Assembly: GCF_002005305.1 (NCBI RefSeq)
Contig: NZ_CP014782.1
Span: 4,030,001-4,094,000, forward strand
DNA: 64,000 nucleotides
Direction: 5' to 3'
Source: Shewanella psychrophila
GTDB lineage: Bacteria; Pseudomonadota; Gammaproteobacteria; Enterobacterales; Shewanellaceae
Of the stretch, positions 34,844 through 44,757 are shown in pieces; position 1 is the first letter of the stretch; every line of letters starts with the position of its first letter. The notes beneath the pieces were generated by a model that saw only the letters and a list, made by a program, of their open reading frames with translations, had not been told where the DNA came from and did no database searches. Made by a program: the position numbers and the translations under genes.

Positions 34844-35499
34844 TGCGTTGGCAACTGACAAAACCTAATCGCGACGACATTGAGACAATTCCAACTGCCT
34901 CAATGAGCATGCAAGAGGTGGTAGAGAAGAACATCTTGGTTACCCGTTTAGAAGACCTAGTCGCTTGGGGCCGAAGTAACTCCTTATGGCCGTTTAATTT
35001 CGGATTATCATGCTGTTATGTCGAGATGGCCACCTCTTTCACCAGCCGTCATGACATTGCCAGATTCGGCTCAGAAGTCATACGAGCGACACCAAGAGAA
35101 GCCGACTTAATTGTTATATCCGGTACCGTTTTTCTTAAGATGGCCCCGGTTATCAAACATTTATACGATCAGATGTTAGAACCCAAATGGGTGATCAGCA
35201 TGGGCTCTTGTGCCAATTCAGGCGGTATGTATGACGTCTACAGCGTGGTACAAGGCGCAGACAAATTCCTCCCTATAGACCTCTATGTCCCCGGTTGCCC
35301 CCCAAGACCCGAAGCCTTGATGTATGGACTGACTTTACTACAAGAAGCGATAAAGAATGGCGATCCCAGACAGAGGAGACCATTAAATCGTGTCATCACA
35401 CCACAAGAGATAGAATCCTTTGCCTGCCGTAACCTGCGAGATGAAAAGCATGCCTTAAGAGTCAGCAGCGACAAACTCACGCCGCCAGACAGGGTATAA
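34843..35499 (+). CDS. nuoB: NADH-quinone oxidoreductase subunit B
   Basis: NuoB holds iron-sulfur cluster N2, which passes electrons to quinone. The 218-residue protein shows the cluster cysteines in FGLSCCYVEM, ISMGSCANSGGMYD and YVPGCPPRPEAL, together with the conserved RFGSEVIRATPREADL. The ATG overlaps the nuoA stop (TGATG); an overlapping TTG one codon earlier is less likely. It is followed two bases later by nuoCD. Confidence 0.96.
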   Translation: MRWQLTKPNRDDIETIPTASMSMQEVVEKNILVTRLEDLVAWGRSNSLWPFNFGLSCCYVEMATSFTSRHDIARFGSEVIRATPREADLIVISGTVFLKMAPVIKHLYDQMLEPKWVISMGSCANSGGMYDVYSVVQGADKFLPIDLYVPGCPPRPEALMYGLTLLQEAIKNGDPRQRRPLNRVITPQEIESFACRNLRDEKHALRVSSDKLTPPDRV

Positions 35500-35501
35500 A
35501 G

Positions 35502-37292
35502 ATGACAATTATGACGAAGGAGATGTCGGCGATACCTACAGGGGCTCATAAGCAAGCGCTGACATTGTCCATGCTCCCTGAGCTTGAGCAACTCCTTGGA
35601 AACAATGCTATAAAGCAGCACACTGCCGACCACATTCTCACCCTATGGATAGATAAACATCAGCTAATCCCCGCATTAAATCTACTCAAATCGATTCCCG
35701 AACCGTTCAATTTCCTGTTCGATCTCTACGCCATCGACGAGCGTCTTAGATTAGACAAAGCCCTACTGCCGGCGAAAGAGTTCACCTTGGTGTATCAACT
35801 CCTATCGATAGAGAGAAACCAAGATATTCGCCTCAAGGTAGCACTTGAAGATAATGAACATCAAGTCAGTATCAACTCAATCTGGCCCTCGGCGAATTGG
35901 TATGAGCGCGAAGCTTGGGATCTGTTCGGAATCGTCTTCGATGCTCATCCTAATCTATGCCGGATCTTGTTGCCGCCAACCTACCAGGGCCACCCCCTTC
36001 GTAAGGAATTTCCCTGCCGCGCCACCGAGACAGAGCCATTCACTCTAGATGATGAAAAGCTAGCAAGAGAGCAAGATGCGCTGAGGTTTAACCCTAAAGA
36101 GTGGGGAATGGATGAAAGCAGTGGCGATAATGATTATCTATTTCTCAATTTGGGGCCGAACCATCCCAGCGTACATGGAGTATTTAGAATAGCCCTACAG
36201 CTCGATGGCGAGCAGATTAAAAACTCTGTTCCAGACATAGGTTATCACCATCGCGGCGCAGAAAAAATCGCCGAGCGCCAGACCTGGCACGGCTTTATTC
36301 CCTATACGGACAGAATTGACTATTTGGGTGGAGTGATGAATAACTTCCCCTATATCTTGGCCATAGAACAACTGGCTGATATTCGCGTCTCTGAACGGGT
36401 GAAATGCATCAGAGTCATGTTGGCCGAATGCTTTCGCATATTGAGCCATATGCTTTTTTTCGGCACATTTGCCCAAGATGTCGGCCAGCTCTCTCCCATC
36501 TTTTACCTGTTTATCGACAGGGAAAAGCTCTTCAGCATCATAGAGGCCATCACAGGTGCTCGAATGCACCCTAGCTGGTTTCGTATTGGCGGCGTAGCTC
36601 AAGACTTGCCCCAAGGCTGGCATATCATGATGCAGGAGTTTGTCGATTACTTCCCGGCTAAGCTAGATGAATATGAAATCATGGTAATGCAAAACAGCAT
36701 ACTCAAAAACCGCGCCGTGGGCATAGGCAAGTACGACACCCAACAGGCCATCGAATGGAACATCTCCGGAGTGGGCATAAGAGCCACAGGTCTTGAATGG
36801 GATCTTAGAAAATCCCGCCCCTATTCGGGCTATGAAAACTATCAGTTCGACATTCCAACGGCCCACAATGGCGATGCTTATGACCGCTGCCAGCTACGAG
36901 TCGATGAGATGAGACAAAGCATAAAGATCATTCAACAATGTATAGATCATATGCCACAGGGAAATTATAAAGCAGATCACCCATTAACAACGCCACCAAG
37001 AAGCGGCAAGAGCAAGCAAGATATTGAAACCTTGATCCAACACTTTATGAATGTGAGTTGGGGAGGCGTGATGCCAAAGGGGGAATCAAGTTTCGCCATT
37101 GAAGCCACCAAGGGCATCAATGCTTACACCCTGATATCTGACGGTACCAGCTCCAGTTATCGCACTCGGATCCGCACTCCCTCTTTTCCCCATTTGCAGA
37201 TGATACCCTCGATGGCAAAGGGGTTAATGGTGGCTGATTTGATTGTGATTTTAGCCAGTATCGATTTTGTTATGGCCGACGTGGATAGGTAG
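35502..37292 (+). CDS. nuoCD: NADH-quinone oxidoreductase subunit CD (fused)
   Basis: A 596-residue fusion of NuoC and NuoD, the arrangement found in many gammaproteobacteria. The NuoC part (to about 190) has WYEREAWDLFGIVFDAHPNL and LPPTYQGHPLRKEFP. The NuoD part (about 205 on) starts FLNLGPNHPSVHGVFRIALQ, then GYHHRGAEKIAERQTWHGFI and TDRIDYLGG, and ends DGTSSSYRTRIRTPSFPHLQ with IDFVMADVDR. The D portion lines the quinone chamber. Several nearby ATG codons could serve as the start; the first is used. Confidence 0.96.
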   Translation: MTIMTKEMSAIPTGAHKQALTLSMLPELEQLLGNNAIKQHTADHILTLWIDKHQLIPALNLLKSIPEPFNFLFDLYAIDERLRLDKALLPAKEFTLVYQLLSIERNQDIRLKVALEDNEHQVSINSIWPSANWYEREAWDLFGIVFDAHPNLCRILLPPTYQGHPLRKEFPCRATETEPFTLDDEKLAREQDALRFNPKEWGMDESSGDNDYLFLNLGPNHPSVHGVFRIALQLDGEQIKNSVPDIGYHHRGAEKIAERQTWHGFIPYTDRIDYLGGVMNNFPYILAIEQLADIRVSERVKCIRVMLAECFRILSHMLFFGTFAQDVGQLSPIFYLFIDREKLFSIIEAITGARMHPSWFRIGGVAQDLPQGWHIMMQEFVDYFPAKLDEYEIMVMQNSILKNRAVGIGKYDTQQAIEWNISGVGIRATGLEWDLRKSRPYSGYENYQFDIPTAHNGDAYDRCQLRVDEMRQSIKIIQQCIDHMPQGNYKADHPLTTPPRSGKSKQDIETLIQHFMNVSWGGVMPKGESSFAIEATKGINAYTLISDGTSSSYRTRIRTPSFPHLQMIPSMAKGLMVADLIVILASIDFVMADVDR

Positions 37293-37299
37293 GGCTGAT

Positions 37300-38031
37300 A
37301 TGACACAGAGTTATGAGCAGCTATTAAGGATCTCCATACAGGAAGTCATGTCGGGTGACCTTCCCTCTAACGGAGACGCTTCAGCCGATGATCAGACAAG
37401 CAGTCGAACCCAGCCAACATCCGCTACGCCGGAGAAGCCAGCAGTTCCGGATGATTTTCCGAGCAATATATCTCAGTCAAATTCGGCTCCAGTCGCCACC
37501 AGCTCAGAGACTTTAACTAAGGTTCGAGACAAGCAAGTCGACGAATACTCATCCCAACTAAGCCCATGTGAAACACAACAGCTCGATAAGCTATTGGTAT
37601 CGGCGCCATATCCAGCAGCAGTTTCCATCGATGCACTCAAGGTAATCCAAGCTCGCCGGGGCTGGGTGAGTGATGCCAGTTTATCTCTGCTATCTGCTTA
37701 TATTAAAGTGACAATCGCTGAGCTTGACTCTGTCGCCACTTTCTACAATCTGATCTTCAGACAAGCCGTTGGCGAGATAGTACTACACCCCTGTGATGGG
37801 ATAAGTTGCGACTTGATGGGAGGTATAGAGGTACGCGCAGCCATTAGCCAAAGATTACATATCAATCCAGGTGAAACTACGCCGGATAACCACTTCACTC
37901 TCATACCTCTTCCATGCCTTGGGGCATGTGATAAAGCGCCGGTAATGATAGCGGCAAAGCGAGTCCACCAGCACCTAACCGTCAGTAAAATAGCCAAGTT
38001 AATCGATGGACTAGAGGAGAATAGCAAATGA
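37300..38031 (+). CDS. nuoE: NADH-quinone oxidoreductase subunit E, N-terminally extended
   Basis: NuoE carries the [2Fe-2S] cluster N1a of the NADH-dehydrogenase module. The thioredoxin-like core is at about residues 95-235, with the ligands in VLHPCDGISCDLMG and PLPCLGACDKAPVM. The 243-residue length exceeds the usual 160-180 because about 75 polar, Ser/Thr/Pro/Asp-rich residues precede the core and look disordered. The ATG used begins MTQSYEQLL; an in-frame GTG-type extension would overlap nuoCD. The stop overlaps the nuoF start by four bases. Confidence 0.93.
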   Translation: MTQSYEQLLRISIQEVMSGDLPSNGDASADDQTSSRTQPTSATPEKPAVPDDFPSNISQSNSAPVATSSETLTKVRDKQVDEYSSQLSPCETQQLDKLLVSAPYPAAVSIDALKVIQARRGWVSDASLSLLSAYIKVTIAELDSVATFYNLIFRQAVGEIVLHPCDGISCDLMGGIEVRAAISQRLHINPGETTPDNHFTLIPLPCLGACDKAPVMIAAKRVHQHLTVSKIAKLIDGLEENSK

Positions 38032-39398
38032 GTGCTCCTCAAAACCCCTTGACTCGTTTCATTACCGATAAGCCTAATTGCTGGCAACTATCTGAATATC
38101 AAAGCCATGGCGGATACGATGGGTTTACCCGGGCTATGGAAATGAGTCCAGATGAGCTGCTAGACACCATCAAACAGTCTAATCTAAGGGGCCGGGGTGG
38201 AGCAGGATTTCCAACCGGACTCAAATGGAGCTTTGTGCCTCGCGGAGAAGCTGCTCCAACGGAAAAATACTTGATAGTCAACGCTGATGAGATGGAGCCC
38301 GGCGCATTTAAAGACCGCTGGCTACTAGAACAAACACCCCACCAGATCATCGAAGGGCTATTAATCGGCGGTTTAACCTTAGGCGCGACTCAAGGTTATA
38401 TCTTCCTTCGAGGTGACTATTATCTAGCCGAGGAAAGGCTGCAACAGGCGATAGATGAGTGTCGAAAACAGCATTTATTAGGCCATGGCATCTTAAAAAA
38501 CAGCAATACAGGACACGCATTTAATTTTGATATTCACATCCATTCCAGTGCCGGACGTTATATTTGCGGTGAAGAAACTGCGCTGATCAACGCCATGGAG
38601 GGCAAGCGGGCGACTCCAAGAGCTAAACCCCCCTTCCCTCAAGTGGCCGGTCTCTGGGGAAAACCCACCATAGTCAACAATGTTGAGACATTTTGTAATC
38701 TGCCCCACATCATCAATTTCGGTAGTGACTGGTTTAAAGCCCTCGGCAAGGAGCAAGATGCGGGCACTAAAATCTTTGGCGTCAGCGGCAGAGTAAAACG
38801 CCCAGGATTATGGGAGCTTCCCATGGGCACATCTATCAGGGAGATCATCGAACGCCATGCTGGAGGAATGTCCGATGGCTATCGGCTCAAGGGCTTACTT
38901 CCCGGCGGCGGCTCCACGGATTTTCTCCTCGAAGAGCATTTAGATACCCCCATGGATTACGACGCGATCGGTAAGTTAGGCAGCCGTATGGGAACCGGCA
39001 CCATCATCATTTTGGATGATCAATATTGCCCCGTTTCTATGGTACTCAACCTGGTACGTTTCTTCGCTCAGGAATCTTGTGGCTGGTGTACACCTTGCAG
39101 AGATGGTCTGCCCTGGGCCGTATCCTTACTCGAAAAAATTGAGCGCGGAGAAGGCGAGCTTAAGGATATTGAGCAACTTGAAGAGCTGTGCAACTTCGCC
39201 GCGCCCGGTAACACCTTTTGTGCACTCGCCCCTGGCGCGGTCGAACCACTGCAGAGCGCACTCAAGTATTTCAGGCAAGACTTTGAGGCACATATCAATC
39301 ATCAATGCTGCCCTTATCATGGCGATGTAGCCACAGGGATAACTGCCACAGCTAAGGCACACAACCCATTAAATACTAATCAAGTCGAGGTGAAGTGA
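38028..39398 (+). CDS. nuoF: NADH-quinone oxidoreductase subunit F
   Basis: NuoF binds NADH and FMN and cluster N3, the entry point of electrons. The 456-residue protein has the NADH/FMN loops LRGRGGAGFPTGLKW, NADEMEPGAFKDR and GAGRYICGEETALI-type text (SSAGRYICGEETALINAMEG), and the N3 ligands in ESCGWCTPCRDG plus a later cysteine in NTFCALAPGA. It overlaps nuoE (ATGA) and is followed by nuoG on its stop codon. Confidence 0.96.
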   Translation: MSAPQNPLTRFITDKPNCWQLSEYQSHGGYDGFTRAMEMSPDELLDTIKQSNLRGRGGAGFPTGLKWSFVPRGEAAPTEKYLIVNADEMEPGAFKDRWLLEQTPHQIIEGLLIGGLTLGATQGYIFLRGDYYLAEERLQQAIDECRKQHLLGHGILKNSNTGHAFNFDIHIHSSAGRYICGEETALINAMEGKRATPRAKPPFPQVAGLWGKPTIVNNVETFCNLPHIINFGSDWFKALGKEQDAGTKIFGVSGRVKRPGLWELPMGTSIREIIERHAGGMSDGYRLKGLLPGGGSTDFLLEEHLDTPMDYDAIGKLGSRMGTGTIIILDDQYCPVSMVLNLVRFFAQESCGWCTPCRDGLPWAVSLLEKIERGEGELKDIEQLEELCNFAAPGNTFCALAPGAVEPLQSALKYFRQDFEAHINHQCCPYHGDVATGITATAKAHNPLNTNQVEVK

Positions 39399-42355
39399 TG
39401 AATAATCTAACCACTGAGACAGATTTAGTTAGCATCATTATCGATAACAAGGCCTACCATGTAGCGCCAAATGAAAACCTACTGCAAACCTGTCTGACAC
39501 TTGGATTAGACCTGCCCTATTTCTGCTGGCATTCTGAGCTTGGCTCCGTGGGCGCCTGCAGACAATGTGCGGTAAAGCAGTATCAAAACGATGAGGACAA
39601 GCTAGGTCGTTTAGTCATGGCATGTATGACACCTGTATCTGATGGCATGATCATCTCGATGCAAGATACTCAATCAACAACATTCAGACAAACCAATATC
39701 GAAGCCATCATGACCCAGCACCCCCACGACTGCCCTGTATGCGAGGAGGGGGGAAATTGTCACTTGCAAGATATGACCGCCATCAGTGGACATATCAACC
39801 GACGTTATACAGGCAAAAAACGCACTCATCTGAATCAATATCTAGGCCCCATGCTCAATCACGAAATGAACCGTTGTATCGGATGTTATCGTTGCGTTCG
39901 CTTCTATCGGGATTACTGTGGTGGAGATGATTTCAATGTGTTTGGTTCTAAAAGCCACCTCTATTTTGGCCGGGCAGCGTCTGGTGCTCTTAAAAATAAC
40001 TTCTCAGGTAACTTAGCTGAGGTTTGCCCGACAGGGGTGTTTACCGATAAACCTTTTTCCGAGCACTACATACGTAAATGGGATCTACAAACCGCGCCAA
40101 CTATCTGCCCCCACTGCAGCCTGGGCTGCAACATAACGGTAAGTGAACGAGACCAGAAAGTCCGTAGGATCACCAATCGCAGGCATGATGAGATCAACGG
40201 TCATTTTCTATGTAATCTAGGCTTGTTTGGTTATGAGCATGCCAATCACAGTGAGCGACTCGATGCGCCCTTGATGCGTAATAACGCCGTCAAGTGCTCC
40301 GTGGCTCTGCCCACAGGTGATGCTAAGAAGCAACTTGCTAAACTCCTCTCCCCAGAACGTATCAATACCCAGACTCTCCCTAAATGCATTGCCATTGGAT
40401 CCGCAAGAACACATTTGGAAAATAATGCGGCGCTGATGAAACTCGTGGGGCAGGACAACTTTTATCTAGGCGTACCAGACCATGAAGTGCAGATGCTGCA
40501 CATGCTGTGTAGTGCTTATAAGAACAATAGAGTCAGCCCATTTTCCATCAAACAGGCCCAAGCTTGCGGTGCCGCCTTAATTATCAACGAAGACATAAGC
40601 CACACAGCGCCGAGACTCGCTCTTGCCATCAGGCAGATGAGCCGTAACTTAGGCATTAAAAATGCTGAGAAATTAGGCCTAGCCGATTGGCAAGATGGCC
40701 CGGTTAGGAATATTGCGCAAAATAACCGCTCTCCCCTAGCGATTATCGCCAGCGACACCTGTCAATTGTCGGCTCTGGCAACTGAGAAAATCATCACTTC
40801 ACCCGATGAGCAAGTTATTCTGATCCAAGAGATACAGAGTCTGTTATCTCGCAAAGTTGACGAAACTAAAAGCCTTAATGACACTTCCGAGAATGTTGAG
40901 GGCATATCAAAAATACTTGACGTTTCAATACCTAACTTAGATAAAAATATACAAGCTCATCCAAATACTGCGCCCTACTCAGCCTCGGCCCAAGGCATAG
41001 TCGATGCACTAATGTCTGTCGATTGCCCCATAATTATTGCAGGCCTCCAGAGTCAAGACCCGGCTCTTTTAGACGCCAGCCTTAATATTGCAAGCTTGCT
41101 TAAACAACTAAAGCCGAAGGCTGGCTTTTATGGTGTGACAAAGCAGGTAAACGATCTTCATTTCGGCCTGCTCATCAAGGAAGATGAAGATAAGTATCAG
41201 GGTATCGACTCCTTCATCGACAGAATAATAGGTCAGGAGGGAGGAGATTCCCCCCATAAAACCCCCGATACCTTAATCATTTTAGAGACAGATTTGTATC
41301 GCTATGTGGAAGCCAAACGACTAGAAACCCTATTCGATACAGTTGATAATATTATCGTCATAGATCAATTGTTAACCCCTACCGCTCAAATGGCAGATCT
41401 TTTATTACCGGCTAGCTCCTTTGCCGAATCCCAAGGATGTTATCTAAGCTCGGAAGGAAGATTGCAGCATGGGTTCGCCACAATATCCGCAATAAACCAA
41501 CGCATGATGCCTTGGGTATGGCTAGCTGAGCTGACGGATTTACACAATCCAGCTCAACTCCATCATTGGTTATCTCAGCAAATACCAATACTGGCTCCAA
41601 TCGAGAGCTTTTCTAATCTCGCTCATATCAATCTAGGTTCCCAATTTCGTATCGCTGGTCAACCGAGACGAGCCAGTGCCAGAACCGCAATACATGCCGT
41701 TAGTGATGTTAAAGAGCAGATGCCAATATCAGAGTCAGACACACCTTTTGTTCAGACCATGGAAGGAGTAGAGGGATTTCGTCAGACTCAGGTACAGATG
41801 ATCACAGTCTTGCCCGCTAATGCCTGGTCCCCTAAATGGAACTCAGATCAGGGAGCCAATCGTTCCGGAAAGACCAGCAATAAGAGTCATTCACCTTGGA
41901 TCTTAGGGATCAAGATTTTTTCTCACGCCTCACTAACTAGCAAACAAAACAGCCAAAGCGATATTGAACAAATCAACGACAAAGAGCCAATAAAACCCAA
42001 ACCAAATCAAGGAATAGACAGTAATCCAGAGATAACTAGCGCAGGTGTCCGCTTAGTACCTTCGGCTAACCTTTATGCAGATTTTGAGCTGACACGCTAT
42101 TCATCATCGATACAGTTCATGAGTCCGGAATCAAATCTGAAGGTTCACCCCAGTCTCGCTGCTTCATTGAAACTCACCGAAGGACAAGAAGCCCTGATCC
42201 AAGGTGAACATAGCGCCGCCCGGCTCATGTGTAAACTCGATAAAAATATGTCTCCCGATGTTGCATTGGTACCCAACCCGTTATTCACCTTATTGGGTCA
42301 GCGAGCCAAGATAATCTCACTCAAGAAAAAGGGGGAGCATGATGACGCTCTATGA
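39398..42355 (+). CDS. nuoG: NADH-quinone oxidoreductase subunit G, with linker insertions
   Basis: NuoG is the large iron-sulfur subunit of the peripheral arm. N-terminal [2Fe-2S] ligands are in YFCWHSELGSVGACRQC; the His-Cys cluster is HDCPVCEEGGNC; a [4Fe-4S] site is RCIGCYRCVRF; and the extra N7 cluster is complete as CPHCSLGC with a fourth Cys 27 residues on. The molybdopterin-like domain follows. Length is 985 residues, longer than the roughly 910 of E. coli; low-complexity Ser/Lys/Asn-rich stretches at about 490-530 and 810-890 account for much of this. The ATG at TGATG has GAGGTG five bases upstream; a GTG one codon earlier is the alternative. Confidence 0.95.
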   Translation: MNNLTTETDLVSIIIDNKAYHVAPNENLLQTCLTLGLDLPYFCWHSELGSVGACRQCAVKQYQNDEDKLGRLVMACMTPVSDGMIISMQDTQSTTFRQTNIEAIMTQHPHDCPVCEEGGNCHLQDMTAISGHINRRYTGKKRTHLNQYLGPMLNHEMNRCIGCYRCVRFYRDYCGGDDFNVFGSKSHLYFGRAASGALKNNFSGNLAEVCPTGVFTDKPFSEHYIRKWDLQTAPTICPHCSLGCNITVSERDQKVRRITNRRHDEINGHFLCNLGLFGYEHANHSERLDAPLMRNNAVKCSVALPTGDAKKQLAKLLSPERINTQTLPKCIAIGSARTHLENNAALMKLVGQDNFYLGVPDHEVQMLHMLCSAYKNNRVSPFSIKQAQACGAALIINEDISHTAPRLALAIRQMSRNLGIKNAEKLGLADWQDGPVRNIAQNNRSPLAIIASDTCQLSALATEKIITSPDEQVILIQEIQSLLSRKVDETKSLNDTSENVEGISKILDVSIPNLDKNIQAHPNTAPYSASAQGIVDALMSVDCPIIIAGLQSQDPALLDASLNIASLLKQLKPKAGFYGVTKQVNDLHFGLLIKEDEDKYQGIDSFIDRIIGQEGGDSPHKTPDTLIILETDLYRYVEAKRLETLFDTVDNIIVIDQLLTPTAQMADLLLPASSFAESQGCYLSSEGRLQHGFATISAINQRMMPWVWLAELTDLHNPAQLHHWLSQQIPILAPIESFSNLAHINLGSQFRIAGQPRRASARTAIHAVSDVKEQMPISESDTPFVQTMEGVEGFRQTQVQMITVLPANAWSPKWNSDQGANRSGKTSNKSHSPWILGIKIFSHASLTSKQNSQSDIEQINDKEPIKPKPNQGIDSNPEITSAGVRLVPSANLYADFELTRYSSSIQFMSPESNLKVHPSLAASLKLTEGQEALIQGEHSAARLMCKLDKNMSPDVALVPNPLFTLLGQRAKIISLKKKGEHDDAL

Positions 42356-43295
42356 GGTATTACTGATCCCCAGCTGCATTTTGCTGCTATTGCTACTGTG
42401 TGCAGCTTGGTCAACCTGGCTCGAAAGACGGCTGCTCGGTGTTTGGCAAGATAGATTGGGACCCAATCGTGTTGGCCCCATGGGGCTGTTGCAAGTGGTT
42501 GCCGACATGATAAAAATCTTCACCAAGGAGGATTGGGTCCCCCCTTTTGCAGATAAAGCTCTGTTTATCATAGCGCCCATGATTTTGATGATAATGACCT
42601 TACTCGGGTTCGCCATCATACCTTTTTCTCCTAATATTCAGATAGCACACTTCGATAATGCCCTGTTGTTTATCCTGGCCCTAAGCTCACTGTCTGTTTA
42701 TAGCATCATGCTCGCAGGCTTCTCCTCCAACAGCAAATATGCCCTATTGGGGGCAATGCGCACCGCGGCTCAGATGCTCTCCTATGAGGTATTTATGGGA
42801 CTGGCTCTGATGGGAGTCGTCATCATCACAGGTAGCTTTAGCCTTAACGAGATTGTCGCGGCTCAAGAACATTACTGGTTTATTCTGAGTCAGCCCCTTG
42901 GTTTTGTGCTGTTTCTTATCGCGGGCGTGGCAGAGAGTCATCGCGCTCCTTTCGATCTCCCCGAGGCCGAGACTGAGATAGTGGCAGGGTTTCATACCGA
43001 GTATTCCAGCATGAAATTTGGCATGTTCTTCATTGGCGAATATCTGGGGGTCATCTTTGTCTCTGCGCTCATTACCACGCTCTATTTCGGTGGCTGGCAA
43101 GGGCCTGTGTTGCCACCGATTATCTGGTTCCTGTTAAAAACCGGTTTGTTCGTGGTGTTCTTCATTCTGCTTAGAGCCGCCATTCCTAGACCCAGATACG
43201 ATCAACTGATGCGGCTCGGTTGGGCAGTATTATTACCTCTCACTTTACTCAACCTGCTGTTAACCGCTCTGTGGCAGTTAACACTTGGTTTCTAA
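42339..43295 (+). CDS. nuoH: NADH-quinone oxidoreductase subunit H
   Basis: NuoH is the membrane subunit joining the peripheral arm to the proton-pumping arm and forms part of the quinone site. The 318-residue protein has about eight helices, the N-terminal ERRLLGVWQDRLGPNRVGP and the conserved acidic loop ESHRAPFDLPEAETEIVAG followed by FHTEYSSMKFGMFFIGEY. Two adjacent ATGs overlap the end of nuoG by about 17 or 14 bases. GGGGGAG lies immediately upstream. Confidence 0.96.
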   Translation: MMTLYEVLLIPSCILLLLLLCAAWSTWLERRLLGVWQDRLGPNRVGPMGLLQVVADMIKIFTKEDWVPPFADKALFIIAPMILMIMTLLGFAIIPFSPNIQIAHFDNALLFILALSSLSVYSIMLAGFSSNSKYALLGAMRTAAQMLSYEVFMGLALMGVVIITGSFSLNEIVAAQEHYWFILSQPLGFVLFLIAGVAESHRAPFDLPEAETEIVAGFHTEYSSMKFGMFFIGEYLGVIFVSALITTLYFGGWQGPVLPPIIWFLLKTGLFVVFFILLRAAIPRPRYDQLMRLGWAVLLPLTLLNLLLTALWQLTLGF

Positions 43296-43309
43296 CAGGA
43301 GAGTGGATC

Positions 43310-43825
43310 ATGCTTAGTCAAATAAAAACCTTAATCACCATCTTAAAACATACCTTCACCCCAGCCGATACGGTGCAGTATCCGGAGCAGAAACCCTATC
43401 TTTCTCCCAGGTATCGAGGCCGCATCGTACTGACTCGGGATCCAGATGGTGAAGAGCGTTGCGTCGCCTGCAATCTCTGCTCAGTCGCTTGCCCCGTCGA
43501 TTGTATCTCGGTGGAAAAAACCGAGAAGCCCGATGGACGCTGGGAGGCTAAAACCTTCACCATCAACTTTTCCCGCTGCATCATGTGTGGTTTCTGCGAA
43601 GAAGCCTGTCCGACCCACGCAATTCAGCTCACTCCGGACTTTGAGATGGCGGAATATGACAGGCAGAACTTAGTCTATGAAAAACATCACCTACTCATTT
43701 CAGGCCCAGGAAAGTATCACGAATACAATTTCTACAAGGTTAGTGGTAAGGCAATAACGGGCAAAGCAAAAGGTGAGGCCATCGACGAGCAGGCTCCCAT
43801 AAATGTCAGGAGCCTGTTGCCATGA
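43310..43825 (+). CDS. nuoI: NADH-quinone oxidoreductase subunit I
   Basis: NuoI carries clusters N6a and N6b that bridge electrons toward N2. The 171-residue ferredoxin-like protein has the two cysteine groups ERCVACNLCSVACPVDCI and RCIMCGFCEEACPTHAI, preceded by YLSPRYRGRIVLTRDPDGE. The start is the ATG giving MLSQIKTL, with GGAG seven bases upstream, rather than a longer frame reading through the end of nuoH. The stop overlaps nuoJ by four bases. Confidence 0.96.
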   Translation: MLSQIKTLITILKHTFTPADTVQYPEQKPYLSPRYRGRIVLTRDPDGEERCVACNLCSVACPVDCISVEKTEKPDGRWEAKTFTINFSRCIMCGFCEEACPTHAIQLTPDFEMAEYDRQNLVYEKHHLLISGPGKYHEYNFYKVSGKAITGKAKGEAIDEQAPINVRSLLP

Positions 43826-44457
43826 TTGACATTATATTTTTCATCACTGCTGCCACCGCCATCATATCGGCACTTCTTACTGTCAGTTCCCATAACGTGG
43901 TGCATGCCCTGCTCTATCTGGTCACTATGATGTTAGCTATCGCGTTGATTTTCTTCCTGCTGGGCTCACCTTTTGCCGCTGCACTACAGGTTATTGTTTA
44001 TGCTGGCGCCATCATGGTGCTGTTCGTATTTGTCACTATGATGCTCCACCAAGGCAAGCGTAGCTTGGCCGCGGAGCGGCAATTGTTTAACCCTAAGGTA
44101 GCTAAAGGCCCTCTGATATTGTCCGCATTGTTAGTCATAGAGCTCACCGTGCTTTCCTTAGGTTCTGTAGGCTTACATCAAGAGGCTCTTATCGACCCAT
44201 TGTCGGTTAAACAGCTAGCTATACAGCTTTTTGGCTCTTATCGGGTATTGGTTGTATTAGCGGCCATCTTATTGCTGGCCGCACTTATCAGTGCTATCCA
44301 TATCACCAAACAAAGCAGCAAACCCCATTCAACCTCAGACGCGAACACTGATGCCGAAGTTGACATGACAGCTAACTTAATTACTAGCCAATTAACCCCG
44401 GCTGAAATTGAACCTAGCCAGTCACAGACGAGTAAAGCCCGAGGTAAACCCAGATGA
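43822..44457 (+). CDS. nuoJ: NADH-quinone oxidoreductase subunit J
   Basis: NuoJ is a membrane subunit of the proton-channel region. Five helices are visible, with the conserved NVVHALLYLVTMMLAIALIF and QVIVYAGAIMVLFVFVTMML. The 211-residue chain ends in about 45 polar residues (Ser/Thr/Asp/Gln-rich) after the last helix, longer than in E. coli NuoJ. It overlaps nuoI and nuoK by four bases each. Confidence 0.95.
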   Translation: MIDIIFFITAATAIISALLTVSSHNVVHALLYLVTMMLAIALIFFLLGSPFAAALQVIVYAGAIMVLFVFVTMMLHQGKRSLAAERQLFNPKVAKGPLILSALLVIELTVLSLGSVGLHQEALIDPLSVKQLAIQLFGSYRVLVVLAAILLLAALISAIHITKQSSKPHSTSDANTDAEVDMTANLITSQLTPAEIEPSQSQTSKARGKPR

Positions 44458-44756
44458 TAGAGATCACTTGGATACTGGTATTAAGTGGCACACTGTTTGC
44501 TATTGGTCTGTTTGGCTTGCTCAGTCGTCGAAACTTACTCTTTATGCTGATATCCCTGGAGATAATGCTTAATGGTGTAGCCCTGATTTTTGTCGCTGCC
44601 TCAAGTCTCCATGGCAATGTCGATGGGCAGCTCATGTATCTATTTATCCTCACTCTGGCCGCCTCAGAAGTCGCTGTTGGCCTGGCTTTAGTTATACATA
44701 TTTATAGACAACAGCAAGATCTTGATGTCGATAAACTCACTAAGCTGAAGGGATAA
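44454..44756 (+). CDS. nuoK: NADH-quinone oxidoreductase subunit K
   Basis: A 100-residue, three-helix membrane subunit. The charged residues needed for proton movement lie in RRNLLFMLISLEIMLNGVAL and LAASEVAVGLALVIHIYR. The length equals that of E. coli NuoK. It overlaps nuoJ (ATGA) and ends one base before nuoL. Confidence 0.96.
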   Translation: MIEITWILVLSGTLFAIGLFGLLSRRNLLFMLISLEIMLNGVALIFVAASSLHGNVDGQLMYLFILTLAASEVAVGLALVIHIYRQQQDLDVDKLTKLKG

Positions 44757-44757
44757 C

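Noticed and set aside
40217..43100. Several antisense frames inside nuoG and nuoH
   Set aside because: They mirror strong coding frames with clear family motifs and have no independent signals.
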